Origin: Lachnospiraceae bacterium
GTDB taxonomy: Bacteria > Bacillota > Clostridia > Lachnospirales > Lachnospiraceae
DNA length: 36,948 bases
Direction: 5' to 3'
Assembly (NCBI GenBank): GCA_022781925.1
Contig: JALESO010000065.1
Span: 1 to 36,948 of the forward strand
A model generated the notes under the pieces. The model ran no database searches and was not told the origin of the DNA. It was given only the letters and a program-made list of their open reading frames with translations. The position numbers and the translations under genes were made by a program. Shown in pieces: positions 1-7,947 of this stretch (position 1 is the stretch's first letter; each line of letters begins with the position of its first letter).

Positions 1-857
1 TTTCCGTAATTTGAACTGGAAAGCGGCTGTTCCCCAAATTGAAGTGAAATCTGTTTTTTTACTTCTGCAAGAAAAGCATCCTTAACAGAACTGTGACAGC
101 AGATATAATCCGGAGCAACACAAGTCTGTCCGCAGTTCAGATATTTACCAAAAACAATCCGCCGTGCAGCCAGTTTCAAATCAGCAGATTCGTCAACAAT
201 ACAGGGACTTTTTCCGCCAAGTTCAAGCGTTACAGGAGTAAGATGTGCGGAGGATTTTTTCATCACTTCTCTGCCGACATTCTGACTGCCGGTGAAAAAG
301 ATGTAATCAAAATGTTCTTCCAGCAGGCTGGTGTTTTCCGCACGTCCACCGGTGACAACTGCAACCATCTCCGGAGAAAAACATTCCCGGATCATTTTTT
401 CAATCAACTTACTGGTATTCGGTGAATAAGCACTTGGTTTCAGAATCACGGTGTTTCCGGCAGCAATTGCGTCAATCAGTGGATCAAGAGAGAGCAGGAA
501 CGGATAATTCCATGGACTCATGATCAGAACGACACCATATGGACCTGGTTTGGTAAAACTCCGGGAATGAAACTGCGAGAGTGGTGTGTGCACCCGTTTT
601 TCACGTGTGAATCTTCGTATATGTTTCAGCATATAAGAAATTTCACTTAAGACCAGACCTGTTTCACACATGTAGCTTTCGAAGTTACTTTTGCCAAGAT
701 CTGCTTCCAGGGCCGTTGCGATTTCTGCTTCATTTTTCTGGATACATGTCTTTAGTTTTTTCAACGCATGAATGCGTTTTTCTATATTTAAAGTTTCATT
801 ACTGTAAAAATATGCTCGCTGTTTTTCTATAAGTTTATGAATGTCATTCTGATTCAT
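1..857 (-). CDS. NAD(P)-dependent aldehyde dehydrogenase (3' end cut by window)
   Basis: It oxidises an aldehyde to the acid with NAD(P). About 285 residues are visible; the C-terminal third lies outside the window. Seen: the fold-typical PWNYPF segment, the NAD-site stretch FFTGSQNVGRE, the general-base Glu in LELGGKSP, and the catalytic Cys in GQTCVAPDY. These match the class-3-like group of short (about 460 aa) ALDHs acting on fatty or aromatic aldehydes. The start ATG at 857 follows AGGAGG at a spacing of 9 bases and overlaps the end of the upstream alcohol dehydrogenase gene by 14 bp, which implies translational coupling. The pair can interconvert alcohol, aldehyde and acid; the physiological substrate cannot be read from sequence. 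Confidence 0.93.
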   Translation of the reverse strand, partial: MNQNDIHKLIEKQRAYFYSNETLNIEKRIHALKKLKTCIQKNEAEIATALEADLGKSNFESYMCETGLVLSEISYMLKHIRRFTREKRVHTPLSQFHSRSFTKPGPYGVVLIMSPWNYPFLLSLDPLIDAIAAGNTVILKPSAYSPNTSKLIEKMIRECFSPEMVAVVTGGRAENTSLLEEHFDYIFFTGSQNVGREVMKKSSAHLTPVTLELGGKSPCIVDESADLKLAARRIVFGKYLNCGQTCVAPDYICCHSSVKDAFLAEVKKQISLQFGEQPLSSSNYG

Positions 858-2076
858 TCGAAGTGTCCTCCTGTTTTTTGTCCATGAGAATATAATAAAA
901 TTTTTCCAGTTCGTGTGCATCCATCAGTACTGGCACCGGATAGAGAGGATTTCCTTCTTTGTCTGCATAATGAGCCAGTTTTGGAATGTCTTCTTCTTTG
1001 ATTTCTGGTATAGTATCCCCGATATTGAAACGTTTTTTCATATCTTTGACTGCCTGGATAAAAGCATGCGCGGCTTCTTTTTCAGGTGTACTGCTGTCGG
1101 CAACACCGGCTGCCAGGGCAAGTCGGGCGAGTTTGGAATGAATCGTATCTCCATATGATTCCAGTACAAATGGAAGAAGTACTGCATTTGCAAGTCCATG
1201 AGGAACATTATACTGGCCACCAAGGGTATGTGCAACTGCATGAACATATCCAACATAAGATTTGGTAAAAGCACAGCCTGCAAAATAAGAAGCTCGGAGC
1301 ATATTTTTGCGAGCTTCCTTATCCGAACCGTTTGTATAGGCACGGTCCAGATTTTCGAAGATCAGCTGTACGGCATCCAGTGCATTCTTTCGGGTACCAG
1401 GTGTTGTAGAGTTCCCGATATAAGCTTCGACAGCATGAGTTAAGGCATCCATGCCTGTGGTAGCAGTGATAAATGGCGGAAGGCTTAAAGTGACTTTCGG
1501 ATCCAGAACAGCGTATCTTGGAATCAGAGGAAAGTCATTGATCGCATATTTGTATCTTGTTTCTGCATCAGTAATAACGGCTGCAAGAGTTGTTTCACTT
1601 CCGGTTCCGGCAGTGGTAGGAATGGCGATCAGAAGTGGAAGCTTTTTGTGTACTTTCAGGATGCCTTTCATCTGTGCAAGAGACTGATTCGGTTTTGCAA
1701 TGCGCGCAGCAACTGCTTTGGCGCAGTCCATACTGGAGCCACCACCAAAACCAATGATTGCTTTGCATTCAGACTGGTACCAGAGGTCTTCAGCTTCTTT
1801 TACATTGACAGTAGTTGGATTGGCAACGGTTTTGTCATAAATGGAATAAGAAATATTGTTTCCTTTCAGGGCTCTTTCCAGGCGGTCGGTCAGTCCCAGA
1901 TTGCGGATGCCTTTATCTGTGATGATAAGAACGTTATCGCATTTCTTTTTGAGAAGAATTTCAGGCAGGGACTTCACGCTTCCGATAACTTCAGGATTGC
2001 GATATGGAAGGAATGGAAGTGCAAATTTAAAGGCTTTCTGGAAAGCACGACAGTAAATTTTTCGTAATGTATTCAT
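844..2076 (-). CDS. Iron-containing alcohol dehydrogenase
   Basis: A 410-residue group III (Fe-dependent) alcohol dehydrogenase that reduces aldehydes or ketones with NAD(P)H, or the reverse. Seen: nucleotide-binding GGGSSMDCAK (about 111-120), the family signature TTAGTGSETT (154-163), and the metal ligands Asp210, His214, His279 and His293, with the same 14-residue gap between the last two as in FucO. Length is close to the family norm of about 385, plus a short basic N-terminal extension (RKIYCRAFQKAFKF) that may be an amphipathic helix. The start is preceded by GAAAGGAT. It is first in a two-gene operon with the overlapping aldehyde dehydrogenase. Substrate not identifiable. Confidence 0.95.
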   Translation of the reverse strand: MNTLRKIYCRAFQKAFKFALPFLPYRNPEVIGSVKSLPEILLKKKCDNVLIITDKGIRNLGLTDRLERALKGNNISYSIYDKTVANPTTVNVKEAEDLWYQSECKAIIGFGGGSSMDCAKAVAARIAKPNQSLAQMKGILKVHKKLPLLIAIPTTAGTGSETTLAAVITDAETRYKYAINDFPLIPRYAVLDPKVTLSLPPFITATTGMDALTHAVEAYIGNSTTPGTRKNALDAVQLIFENLDRAYTNGSDKEARKNMLRASYFAGCAFTKSYVGYVHAVAHTLGGQYNVPHGLANAVLLPFVLESYGDTIHSKLARLALAAGVADSSTPEKEAAHAFIQAVKDMKKRFNIGDTIPEIKEEDIPKLAHYADKEGNPLYPVPVLMDAHELEKFYYILMDKKQEDTSNESE

Positions 2077-2142
2077 AAATCTAAAATCCTTTCGATGATT
2101 TAATTATTTGAATTGCAAAATATTTGTATTTAAAACATTCCT

Positions 2143-2170
2143 ATTATAGCATTCAAATTGTTGTTGTAAA
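2143..2170 (-). promoter_or_regulatory. Sigma-A-type promoter of the alcohol/aldehyde dehydrogenase operon
   Basis: On the minus strand, TTTACA (2170-2165) and TATAAT (2148-2143) are separated by 16 bases, about 65 bases ahead of the start codon. The TATAAT box is perfect. Confidence 0.6.
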
Positions 2171-2190
2171 GAAAAATAATACCGAATATA

Positions 2191-2233
2191 AAAAAGATTC
2201 CCGACTGAAATTTTTCAGAACGAGAATCTTTTC
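2191..2233 (-). terminator. Rho-independent terminator after the small membrane protein gene
   Basis: Arms AAAAGATTC (2192-2200) and GAATCTTTT (2224-2232) form a hairpin with an inner CTGAAA/TTTCAG pairing. Read on the minus strand it ends in a run of six T. It follows the membrane protein gene ending at 2254 and insulates it from the dehydrogenase operon. Confidence 0.75.
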
Positions 2234-2253
2234 TCTTATAAATGGTTTCTAAG

Positions 2254-2706
2254 TTATCTGTCTGCTCCATAGTATGGATCATTGCCAAATCCAAGAATCA
2301 GCATAAAGATTGGCTGCAGGAACATCAGACCGATCGCAAAACCAATTCCATGGCCGAATGCTCTTGAAAGCTTTATGCAATAGAGGATACTGATAATCGC
2401 AAGGATGATTCGGATCAGTGAGACAATGAGCAGGATTGTGGTATTGGTTCCATTCGGATCTGCCATTCCGTTAGCAACGGAAGTAATGATTCCGAGAACA
2501 AAAACAAGCCAGAAATAGGATGGCTGCCATGCGATTTTGTAAGAAATGTAATCGCTGTATACAGGAATGATACTTTTCCATCCTGCTTCACCGGCTTTTG
2601 TGAAAATGTTCCAGTTGGCAATGATCTGAAGAAGCCACCATATGAAAGCAAATACCAGATAAATGCCGCCTAAGAGCAACAGACCTCCGATTCCAATGAG
2701 TCCCAT
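2254..2706 (-). CDS. Small multi-pass membrane protein (DUF5684-like)
   Basis: A 150-residue integral membrane protein with about four hydrophobic segments (roughly 5-30, 63-82, 94-112 and 122-142). The conserved WKSIIPVYSDYISYKIAW segment after the first helix is typical of DUF5684-type proteins, often found beside signal peptidases; function unknown. An upstream in-frame start at 2766 exists, but the ATG at 2706 is preferred: it has AAGAGGT about 10 bases upstream and begins directly with the hydrophobic helix MGLIGIGGLLLLGG. It stands alone with its own terminator. The family name is from recall of the motif. Confidence 0.75.
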   Translation of the reverse strand: MGLIGIGGLLLLGGIYLVFAFIWWLLQIIANWNIFTKAGEAGWKSIIPVYSDYISYKIAWQPSYFWLVFVLGIITSVANGMADPNGTNTTILLIVSLIRIILAIISILYCIKLSRAFGHGIGFAIGLMFLQPIFMLILGFGNDPYYGADR

Positions 2707-2891
2707 AATTTGGATACCTCTTTCCCTTTTGTAATTGAGTTCATTGAAGCACATTCCAGATGCCATGTCAAGATGTGTGCAGATGAAAACGACTGGTTAT
2801 GTGTCTCTCTTCCGAATGGTAGAATTGTGTATGTAAGTGACGAATTCATAGCTGTTGTAGATAAAGACAGACGATAAAATTTATAAAAATA

Positions 2892-2946
2892 TTGACTTCA
2901 ACCATACTTCAAGTATTATTATAGTTATTGAGTGATAATACTTGAA
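2892..2946 (+). promoter_or_regulatory. Promoter with overlapping 12-bp inverted-repeat operator
   Basis: TTGACT (2892-2897), a 16-base spacer and TATTAT (2914-2919) form a promoter for the DUF362 gene. The -10 lies in the left arm of a perfect inverted repeat, TTCAAGTATTAT (2908-2919) and ATAATACTTGAA (2935-2946), with 15 bases between the arms. This position fits a repressor operator; a hairpin in the 5' leader is the alternative. The cognate regulator is unknown. Confidence 0.55.
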
Positions 2947-2973
2947 ATATTTTTATATTAGGAGGATTCAGAC

Positions 2974-4098
2974 ATGGAAAAATCAACCGTTTATTTTACT
3001 GATTTTCGCTGTCCGGTCGGAACGAGTCAGTTGGATAAGTTAAGAAAGCTCTGTGTGGCAGCCGGTATCAAAGATATTGATATGGATGGAAAATTTGTAG
3101 CAATTAAGATGCATTTTGGTGAACTTGGAAATATGGCATTTCTTCGCCCGAATTATGCAAAAGTTGTTGCAGACCTGTGCAAAGAGCAGGGTGGTATGCC
3201 ATTTCTGACAGACTGTAATACACTTTATCCGGGAAGCAGAAAGAATGCACTGGAACATCTGGACTGTGCAAACTTAAATGGATTTAATACGATTACAACA
3301 GGATGCCAGATCATTATCGGTGATGGCGTGAGAGGTACGGATGAAGTAGAAGTACCGGTAGTGAATGGTGAGTATTGCAAGACCGCACTGATCGGACATG
3401 CAATCATGGATGCAGATGTTTTTATCAGTCTGAGTCATTTTAAGGGACATGAAGCAACAGGCTTTGGCGGTGCCCTTAAAAATATTGGTATGGGTTGTGG
3501 AAGCCGTGCAGGAAAGATGCAGCAGCATGCGAGTGGTAAGCCGGCAGTCAATGCAGAAGTCTGTCGTGGATGTCATCGCTGTGCCAAAGAATGTGGAAGT
3601 GACGCAATTACATATGTAAACAAAAAAGCTGTGATCGATTATGATAAATGTAAGGGTTGTGGAAGATGTATTGGAGCCTGCAGCTTTGATGCTGTCTATA
3701 ATCCAAACAGCAGTGCAAACGAGCTGCTTGACCGTAAGATGGCAGAATATGCACAGGCAGTCTGTCATGGACGCCCGCATTTCCATATCGCACTGGTTCA
3801 GGATATCAGTCCAAACTGTGATTGTCACGGTGAGAATGATGCACCGATCCTTCCGGATATTGGAATGTTTGCAAGCTTTGACCCGGTTGCACTGGATCAG
3901 GCATGTGCAGATGCCTGTCTGAAGGCAACACCGATTGCAGACAGTCAGCTGGGTGAACATCTGGCAGAGCCGGGATGGCATTGCCACCATGATCATTTCA
4001 AGGATTCCAATCCGAATATTGAATGGAAGGCAACTCTGGATCAGGCTGAGAAGATCGGTCTTGGAACAAGAGAGTATGAGCTGAAGAGAATTAAATAA
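2974..4098 (+). CDS. DUF362 domain protein with two [4Fe-4S] ferredoxin clusters
   Basis: A 374-residue cytoplasmic iron-sulfur protein. The N-terminal ~185 residues are the DUF362 domain, including HFKGHEATGFGGALKNIGMG (155-174). Two bacterial ferredoxin motifs follow: C197-x2-C-x2-C-x3-C207 and C226-x2-C-x2-C-x3-C236. The C-terminal part continues DUF362 with several further Cys and His residues, including NCDCHGE. Members are assumed to be electron carriers or reductase components in anaerobes; the exact reaction is unknown. AGGAGG at 2960-2965 fixes the start. It is monocistronic, with an operator-like repeat in front and a strong terminator behind. Confidence 0.88.
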   Translation: MEKSTVYFTDFRCPVGTSQLDKLRKLCVAAGIKDIDMDGKFVAIKMHFGELGNMAFLRPNYAKVVADLCKEQGGMPFLTDCNTLYPGSRKNALEHLDCANLNGFNTITTGCQIIIGDGVRGTDEVEVPVVNGEYCKTALIGHAIMDADVFISLSHFKGHEATGFGGALKNIGMGCGSRAGKMQQHASGKPAVNAEVCRGCHRCAKECGSDAITYVNKKAVIDYDKCKGCGRCIGACSFDAVYNPNSSANELLDRKMAEYAQAVCHGRPHFHIALVQDISPNCDCHGENDAPILPDIGMFASFDPVALDQACADACLKATPIADSQLGEHLAEPGWHCHHDHFKDSNPNIEWKATLDQAEKIGLGTREYELKRIK

Positions 4099-4103
4099 AT
4101 CAG

Positions 4104-4146
4104 AAAGACCTGCTGTTTTGATCGAAAGTGTACAGCAGGTCTTTTT
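4104..4146 (+). terminator. Rho-independent terminator between convergent genes
   Basis: AAAGACCTGCTGT (4104-4116) pairs with ACAGCAGGTCTTT (4132-4144) in a perfect 13-bp stem followed by further T. It ends the DUF362 transcript and lies just beyond the 3' end of the convergent flavodiiron gene. Confidence 0.9.
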
Positions 4147-4192
4147 ATGGATTGAATGTTTAACAGATCACAATGATCTGAATTGGAGGTTT

Positions 4193-5983
4193 TTACTGGA
4201 TCGGCTCGAAGTCTACGGCACCGTGTTTACACAACGGGCAGATGATATCTTCCGGAAGTTCATCACCTTCGTAGATATATCCGCAGACCTTGCAGACAAA
4301 GCCTTTCTTTCCTTCTGTCTTTGGTTTTGGTTTGACATTGTTCTGGTAATAGGTGTAGGTCATGGTCTCCTGGTCACTCATGACACGAGCTTCGGTGACA
4401 CTGCAAATGAACATGCCGTGGGTTCCGAGGTCAACATACTGTTCTACTTTGAGAGACATGAATGCGTTGATGTATTTGTCAAGGAATACAAGTCCGTTAC
4501 CGGAACGGTTGATTTTTTGACCTTCAAATTTATCTACAGTTCTGCCGGACTGGAAACCGAACCTTTCAAAAACAGAGAACGGTGCTTCCACGGACAGACA
4601 GTTTACATTCAGGACACCTGTCTGCTGGATTACGTGGTGAGAGTAATTGGCTTTGTTGATGTTAACTGCTACACGGTACGGATTATCGGTCAGCTGAGTA
4701 ACAGTATTTACGATCAGTCCGTTGTCACGTTTTCCATCGTTGGAGGTTACAACATAGAGACCGTATCCAATACGGAAAAGTGCAGACATATCATTTTTGT
4801 TTGCAAGAGTATCGCTTTTGGCAATGTATTCTTTGCAGAGTTCATCAGTCATTGCCTCAATTTCTTTTCTGTTTTCTTCTTTTACAGCAGACCAGATGTG
4901 AACGTTGTTCTTTAACCAGTCGATCTTTTTACATGGAGCCATCATTTCCTTTATTACTTTTGCAGCAAGAGGAGCCCAGGAGCCGTTTTCGATGATTCCT
5001 ACGGTGCGGTTCTGGAAGTTATGTTCCACAAGTCTGGTGATAAAGTCATTCATAAATGGATAAATGCTCGCGTTGTAAGTGGTAGTAGCAAGAATCAGTT
5101 TGGAATAACGGAAAGCATCACTGATGGCCAGGGACATATCATCTCTTGCGAGGTCATAGACAAGAACTCTCGGGCATCCTTTGGATCTGAGCTTTTCTGC
5201 AAGGAGATATACAGCATCTCTGGTGTGACCGTAAACAGAAGTGTAGGCGATCACGATTCCGTCTGTTTCCGGCGTGTAGGAAGACCAGGTGTCATAAAGT
5301 CCGATATAATGGCCAAGGTCTTCGGTAAGGACCGGGCCGTGAAGCGGACAGATCTTCTGGATATCAAGGGTTGCAGCAACTTTGAGAAGTGCCTGTACCT
5401 GGTTTCCGTATTTTCCTACGATACCGATGAAATAGCGTCTTGCTTCGTCATCCCACGGTTCTTCTGCATCGAGAGCACCGAATTTGCCGAAACCGTCAGC
5501 AGAAAAGAGAACTTTTTCTGTGCTGTCATAAGTTACCATAACTTCCGGCCAGTGTACCATCGGGGCAAAAACAAAAGTCAGCTGATGATATCCAAGAGAA
5601 AGTGTGCCGCCGTTTTCTACTTCGATCCTGCGCTCAGTGAGATCCAGCTCAAAGAAATTCTGGATCATGTTGAATGCTTTTTTGTTGGAAACAACAGTAG
5701 TGTTCGGATAAATTTTGAGGAAATTTGCAACGTTTGCTGCATGGTCCGGTTCCATATGCTGCACGATCAGGTAATCCGGAGTCCGTCCGTCCAGGATCTG
5801 CTGGATATTGTCCAGCCATTCATGAGTAAAGTTGGCATCTACGGTGTCCATAACCGCAATTTTATCATCCAGGATTACATAGGAATTGTAAGACATTCCG
5901 TTTGGAACTTTGTACTGTCCTTCAAAAAGGTCAATCTGGTGATCATTTACACCTGCATAGCGGATCGTATCTGTAATCTTCAT
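4193..5983 (-). CDS. Flavodiiron protein fused to flavin reductase and rubredoxin domains
   Basis: A 596-residue multidomain oxygen (or NO) reductase used by anaerobes to detoxify O2. Domain order: metallo-beta-lactamase-like diiron domain (about 1-235) with ligands His76, Glu78, Asp80, His81, His144, Asp163 and His215; flavodoxin (about 243-385, FMN loop TSVYGHTRD); flavin reductase-like domain (about 398-545); and a short rubredoxin-like zinc-ribbon fold with CxxC pairs at C564/C567 and C582/C585. The fusion puts NAD(P)H oxidation, electron transfer and O2 reduction in one chain. The start at 5983 has GGAGG 9 bases upstream; an in-frame extension to 6088 lacks a site. It diverges from a Crp/Fnr regulator, and palindromes lie between them. 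Confidence 0.93.
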   Translation of the reverse strand: MKITDTIRYAGVNDHQIDLFEGQYKVPNGMSYNSYVILDDKIAVMDTVDANFTHEWLDNIQQILDGRTPDYLIVQHMEPDHAANVANFLKIYPNTTVVSNKKAFNMIQNFFELDLTERRIEVENGGTLSLGYHQLTFVFAPMVHWPEVMVTYDSTEKVLFSADGFGKFGALDAEEPWDDEARRYFIGIVGKYGNQVQALLKVAATLDIQKICPLHGPVLTEDLGHYIGLYDTWSSYTPETDGIVIAYTSVYGHTRDAVYLLAEKLRSKGCPRVLVYDLARDDMSLAISDAFRYSKLILATTTYNASIYPFMNDFITRLVEHNFQNRTVGIIENGSWAPLAAKVIKEMMAPCKKIDWLKNNVHIWSAVKEENRKEIEAMTDELCKEYIAKSDTLANKNDMSALFRIGYGLYVVTSNDGKRDNGLIVNTVTQLTDNPYRVAVNINKANYSHHVIQQTGVLNVNCLSVEAPFSVFERFGFQSGRTVDKFEGQKINRSGNGLVFLDKYINAFMSLKVEQYVDLGTHGMFICSVTEARVMSDQETMTYTYYQNNVKPKPKTEGKKGFVCKVCGYIYEGDELPEDIICPLCKHGAVDFEPIQ

Positions 5984-6040
5984 ATTTCGCATCCTCCAAT
6001 TCATTATAAATTTCATTCTTGAAAAATGGTTTCGTATCCA

Positions 6041-6082
6041 TATCTTTGTTAAAAAGATAACAGAATAATCACGATAATTCTG
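6041..6082. promoter_or_regulatory. Two palindromes in the divergent flavodiiron / Crp-family intergenic region
   Basis: TATCTTT-GTTAA-AAAGATA (6041-6059) is a perfect inverted repeat. CAGAATAAT-CACG-ATAATTCTG (6061-6082) is nearly perfect. Both lie between the divergent start codons and are candidate operators for the adjacent regulator. Neither closely matches the classic FNR site TTGAT-N4-ATCAA. Confidence 0.4.
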
Positions 6083-6123
6083 TTGCAAAAGTCACAAAAA
6101 TCAATTTTATTGAGAAAATACGT

Positions 6124-6131
6124 GCTATAAT
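6124..6131 (+). promoter_or_regulatory. Extended -10 promoter of the Crp-family regulator
   Basis: TGCTATAAT provides a TGn extension and a perfect TATAAT (6126-6131), about 35 bases before the preferred start at 6167. No good -35 is seen, as is common for extended -10 promoters. Confidence 0.5.
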
Positions 6132-6166
6132 AATGAGAAACAATGAAGAAAATGAGGAGAAGAGAT

Positions 6167-6802
6167 ATGGAGCATATCACACTGTTTACAGATATTCTTC
6201 CCGAAGAACAGGAAAGAATGCGTGTCTGTTTTCACGCAAGAGAGATGACATTCCGGAATGGAGAAACGATTATGGAATATTCCAGTTCCATGAAAAAAAT
6301 CGGGTTGATTCTTTATGGTCGGGCGGTTCTTAACTGCTGTGATGCGGAAGGAAATCAACACATTATTGATGAATTGAATAAGGATGCAGTTTTTGGGGAG
6401 CCGTTTCTTCTTCCTACAGATTCGCAGCATTATTATGTTTGTGCAACGGAGGAAACCAGAGTTATGTTTATAGATTACGAACATGTTATCAAACGCTGTG
6501 AGCAGGCGTGCCATCATCACAGTCAGATGGTCAGCAACCTTCTTCAGCTTACCGCAATTCAGTCCAGACAGCAGAATGAACGGATCTATATGCTTTCCAG
6601 ATCCAGTACACGGAAGAAATTAATGGCTTATCTGAACGCACTCTCTACAGAAAAACACAGCAAAGATCTTAAGTTACCTATGTCCTATACTGCACTGGCA
6701 CAGTATTTAAGTGTCGATCGCAGTGCGATGACGAGAGAACTTAAGAATCTGGAAGAAGAGGGAATAATAAAGAAAAGCGGAAAACAGATCCACATAATTT
6801 GA
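6167..6802 (+). CDS. Crp/Fnr-family transcriptional regulator
   Basis: A 211-residue regulator with an N-terminal cyclic-nucleotide-binding-like beta-barrel (about 15-110), a dimer helix (115-150) and a winged helix-turn-helix (about 173-201, YTALAQYLSVDRSAMTRELK). Six Cys are present (21, 57, 58, 92, 111, 115), with a C111-x3-C115-HHH patch, but the N-terminal Fe-S Cys set of true FNR is absent. The effector is therefore unknown, with redox or NO as possibilities. The start at 6167 is chosen for GAGGAG seven bases upstream. Divergence from the flavodiiron gene suggests that it controls the oxygen or nitrosative stress response. Confidence 0.88.
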   Translation: MEHITLFTDILPEEQERMRVCFHAREMTFRNGETIMEYSSSMKKIGLILYGRAVLNCCDAEGNQHIIDELNKDAVFGEPFLLPTDSQHYYVCATEETRVMFIDYEHVIKRCEQACHHHSQMVSNLLQLTAIQSRQQNERIYMLSRSSTRKKLMAYLNALSTEKHSKDLKLPMSYTALAQYLSVDRSAMTRELKNLEEEGIIKKSGKQIHII

Positions 6803-6828
6803 CACAGTCTGAGCCAGTAGGGTATACT
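6799..6828 (+). promoter_or_regulatory. Sigma-A-type promoter for the small peptide / corrinoid transferase unit
   Basis: TTGACA (6799-6804) and TATACT (6823-6828) with an 18-base spacer. The -35 overlaps the stop codon of the Crp-family gene. Confidence 0.6.
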
Positions 6829-6856
6829 GAACATAATGTGATTTATGGGGGAAGGT

Positions 6857-6997
6857 ATGGAAATGGAACAGGATAAAACAGGAAGAAGCAAAATGCTCAG
6901 ATTATTGCTTCTGTTTCTGATACCGGGGATTATTATTCAGAAGACATGGAAAAGCAGCAAGAATGCCGAGGGCATTCTTGAAAAAAAGCATATGTGA
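6857..6997 (+). CDS. Small putative membrane peptide (about 46 aa)
   Basis: An unrecognised short reading frame: charged N-terminus, one hydrophobic segment (LLLLFLIPGIII, about residues 16-27) and a basic C-terminal tail. Purine-rich GGGGGAAGG lies just upstream; it sits better for an in-frame ATG at 6863 than for 6857. A promoter stands 30 bases ahead and the corrinoid transferase gene follows after 17 bases, so the two are probably cotranscribed. The last codons run through a perfect 10-bp palindrome (6958-6980) repeated elsewhere in the window, so the C-terminus may have been created by a repeat insertion. It could also be non-coding leader. Confidence 0.4.
   Translation: MEMEQDKTGRSKMLRLLLLFLIPGIIIQKTWKSSKNAEGILEKKHM
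6954..6981. repeat. 28-bp palindromic repeat, copy 1
   Basis: Arms CAAGAATGCC (6958-6967) and GGCATTCTTG (6971-6980) flank a 3-base loop GAG. The 28-bp stretch is identical to the reverse complement of 29474-29501. Seven A follow on the plus strand, so on the minus strand it has a run of T on its 5' side rather than its 3' side; it is not an obvious terminator. Confidence 0.7.
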
Positions 6998-7014
6998 CTT
7001 CAAAGGAGGAGACT

Positions 7015-7506
7015 ATGAGTACAGGAAAAATACAGGTATATTATGGTGCCGGCAGGGGAAAAACATCAGCGGCATTAGGATATGCCATTCATGAGGCAAG
7101 TAAGGGAGAATCCGTCATTGTAATCCAGTTTTTAAAACGGAAAGATGAAGATGAGATCAGTTTTCTCGGACGTCTCGAGCCGGAGATCCGTCTGTTCCGT
7201 TTTCAGAAATCAGAGAAATATTACAATGAACTGCCGGAAGAAGAACAGTTAGAAGAGCAGATGAATATGAAAAACGGCATCAACTATGCGAGAAAGGTAC
7301 TGCAGACAGGCGAGTGCAATATTCTGATCCTGGATGAGGTACTGGGACTTCTGAATGAGCAGATTGTGTCAGAAGAAGAGATCCTTCATCTGATGGAGCT
7401 GAAGTCCGATGATATGGACCTGATCATGACCGGACAGATCATCAGCGACGGTATCCTTGCACATGCGGATGAGGTGTATGAAATCTGCATCAAAAAGGAA
7501 GAATAG
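7015..7506 (+). CDS. CobO/BtuR-like ATP:corrinoid adenosyltransferase family protein
   Basis: A 163-residue P-loop protein of the CobA/CobO/BtuR family, which transfers the adenosyl group of ATP to corrinoid cobalt. Seen: Walker A GAGRGKTS (about 11-18), the QFLK segment after the next strand and the ILILDEV Walker B-like strand (about 110-116). The usual ILDELNYA/V context is altered to ILDEVLGLL, and the C-terminal substrate lid of full CobO proteins (about 175-200 aa) appears shortened. Similar short relatives in Clostridia have uncertain substrates. AAAGGAGG directly ahead sets the start at 7015. No other cobalamin gene is nearby, so a role in B12 metabolism is family inference. Confidence 0.8.
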   Translation: MSTGKIQVYYGAGRGKTSAALGYAIHEASKGESVIVIQFLKRKDEDEISFLGRLEPEIRLFRFQKSEKYYNELPEEEQLEEQMNMKNGINYARKVLQTGECNILILDEVLGLLNEQIVSEEEILHLMELKSDDMDLIMTGQIISDGILAHADEVYEICIKKEE

Positions 7507-7579
7507 AAAAGTTCGTCCTGCGGACAATCATAAAAATTATAAATATGTAGGATTCTGTATAAAAATGCAGATCGAAAGG

Positions 7580-7608
7580 TTGACAATTCTGTTTCAAAGT
7601 GTTATATT
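7580..7608 (+). promoter_or_regulatory. Promoter of the lysine riboswitch-dapA transcript
   Basis: TTGACA (7580-7585), a 17-base spacer, then TATATT (7603-7608), about 23 bases before the aptamer. Confidence 0.75.
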
Positions 7609-7630
7609 GAGCAACGATAAAACATTAACA

Positions 7631-7797
7631 GATAGAGGTTGCGTGGATTAAGAGTAATCTGCCGTATGTTCCGATTCACAGATGAGGGCAGAGGAAAGGA
7701 AGACACGCCGAAAGGATATACGGGAACGGCTGTATATTGCTTGGGTGCAATGTGAAGAACATTGTAACTGTCATCGGAAACGATGGTGCGCTATCAC
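7631..7797 (+). ncRNA. Lysine riboswitch (L-box) aptamer
   Basis: The conserved blocks occur in order: GATAGAGGTTGCG at the 5' P1/P2 side, AAGAGTA, GCAGAGGAAAGG, CACGCCGAAAGGATAT, GGCTGTATATTGCTTGGGT, ACTGTCATCGG and GCGCTATC closing P1. They match the L-box consensus and lie directly upstream of dapA, the standard target. Known mode: lysine binding favours the downstream terminator and reduces lysine/diaminopimelate synthesis. Confidence 0.93.
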
Positions 7798-7849
7798 TGA
7801 AATAGAACGTCTAATTCGTTTGTGTATTTAAGACATGAATCGGTTTCAG

Positions 7850-7879
7850 GAACCAGCGCGTGAGCTGGTTCATTTTTTT
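7850..7879 (+). terminator. Intrinsic terminator of the lysine riboswitch expression platform
   Basis: GAACCAGC (7850-7857) pairs with GCTGGTTC (7864-7871), followed by A and a run of seven T. It lies between the aptamer and dapA, so it is the regulated terminator. Confidence 0.88.
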
Positions 7880-7947
7880 GTCAATCTATTCAGAAAAAGC
7901 AGTAATTCGTTTCGTTTGTTGAAGTATATAGGTAGGAGGATTATGAA

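Noticed and set aside
5021..6022. 333-codon plus-strand frame
   Set aside because: Opposite the flavodiiron gene; no domain motifs.
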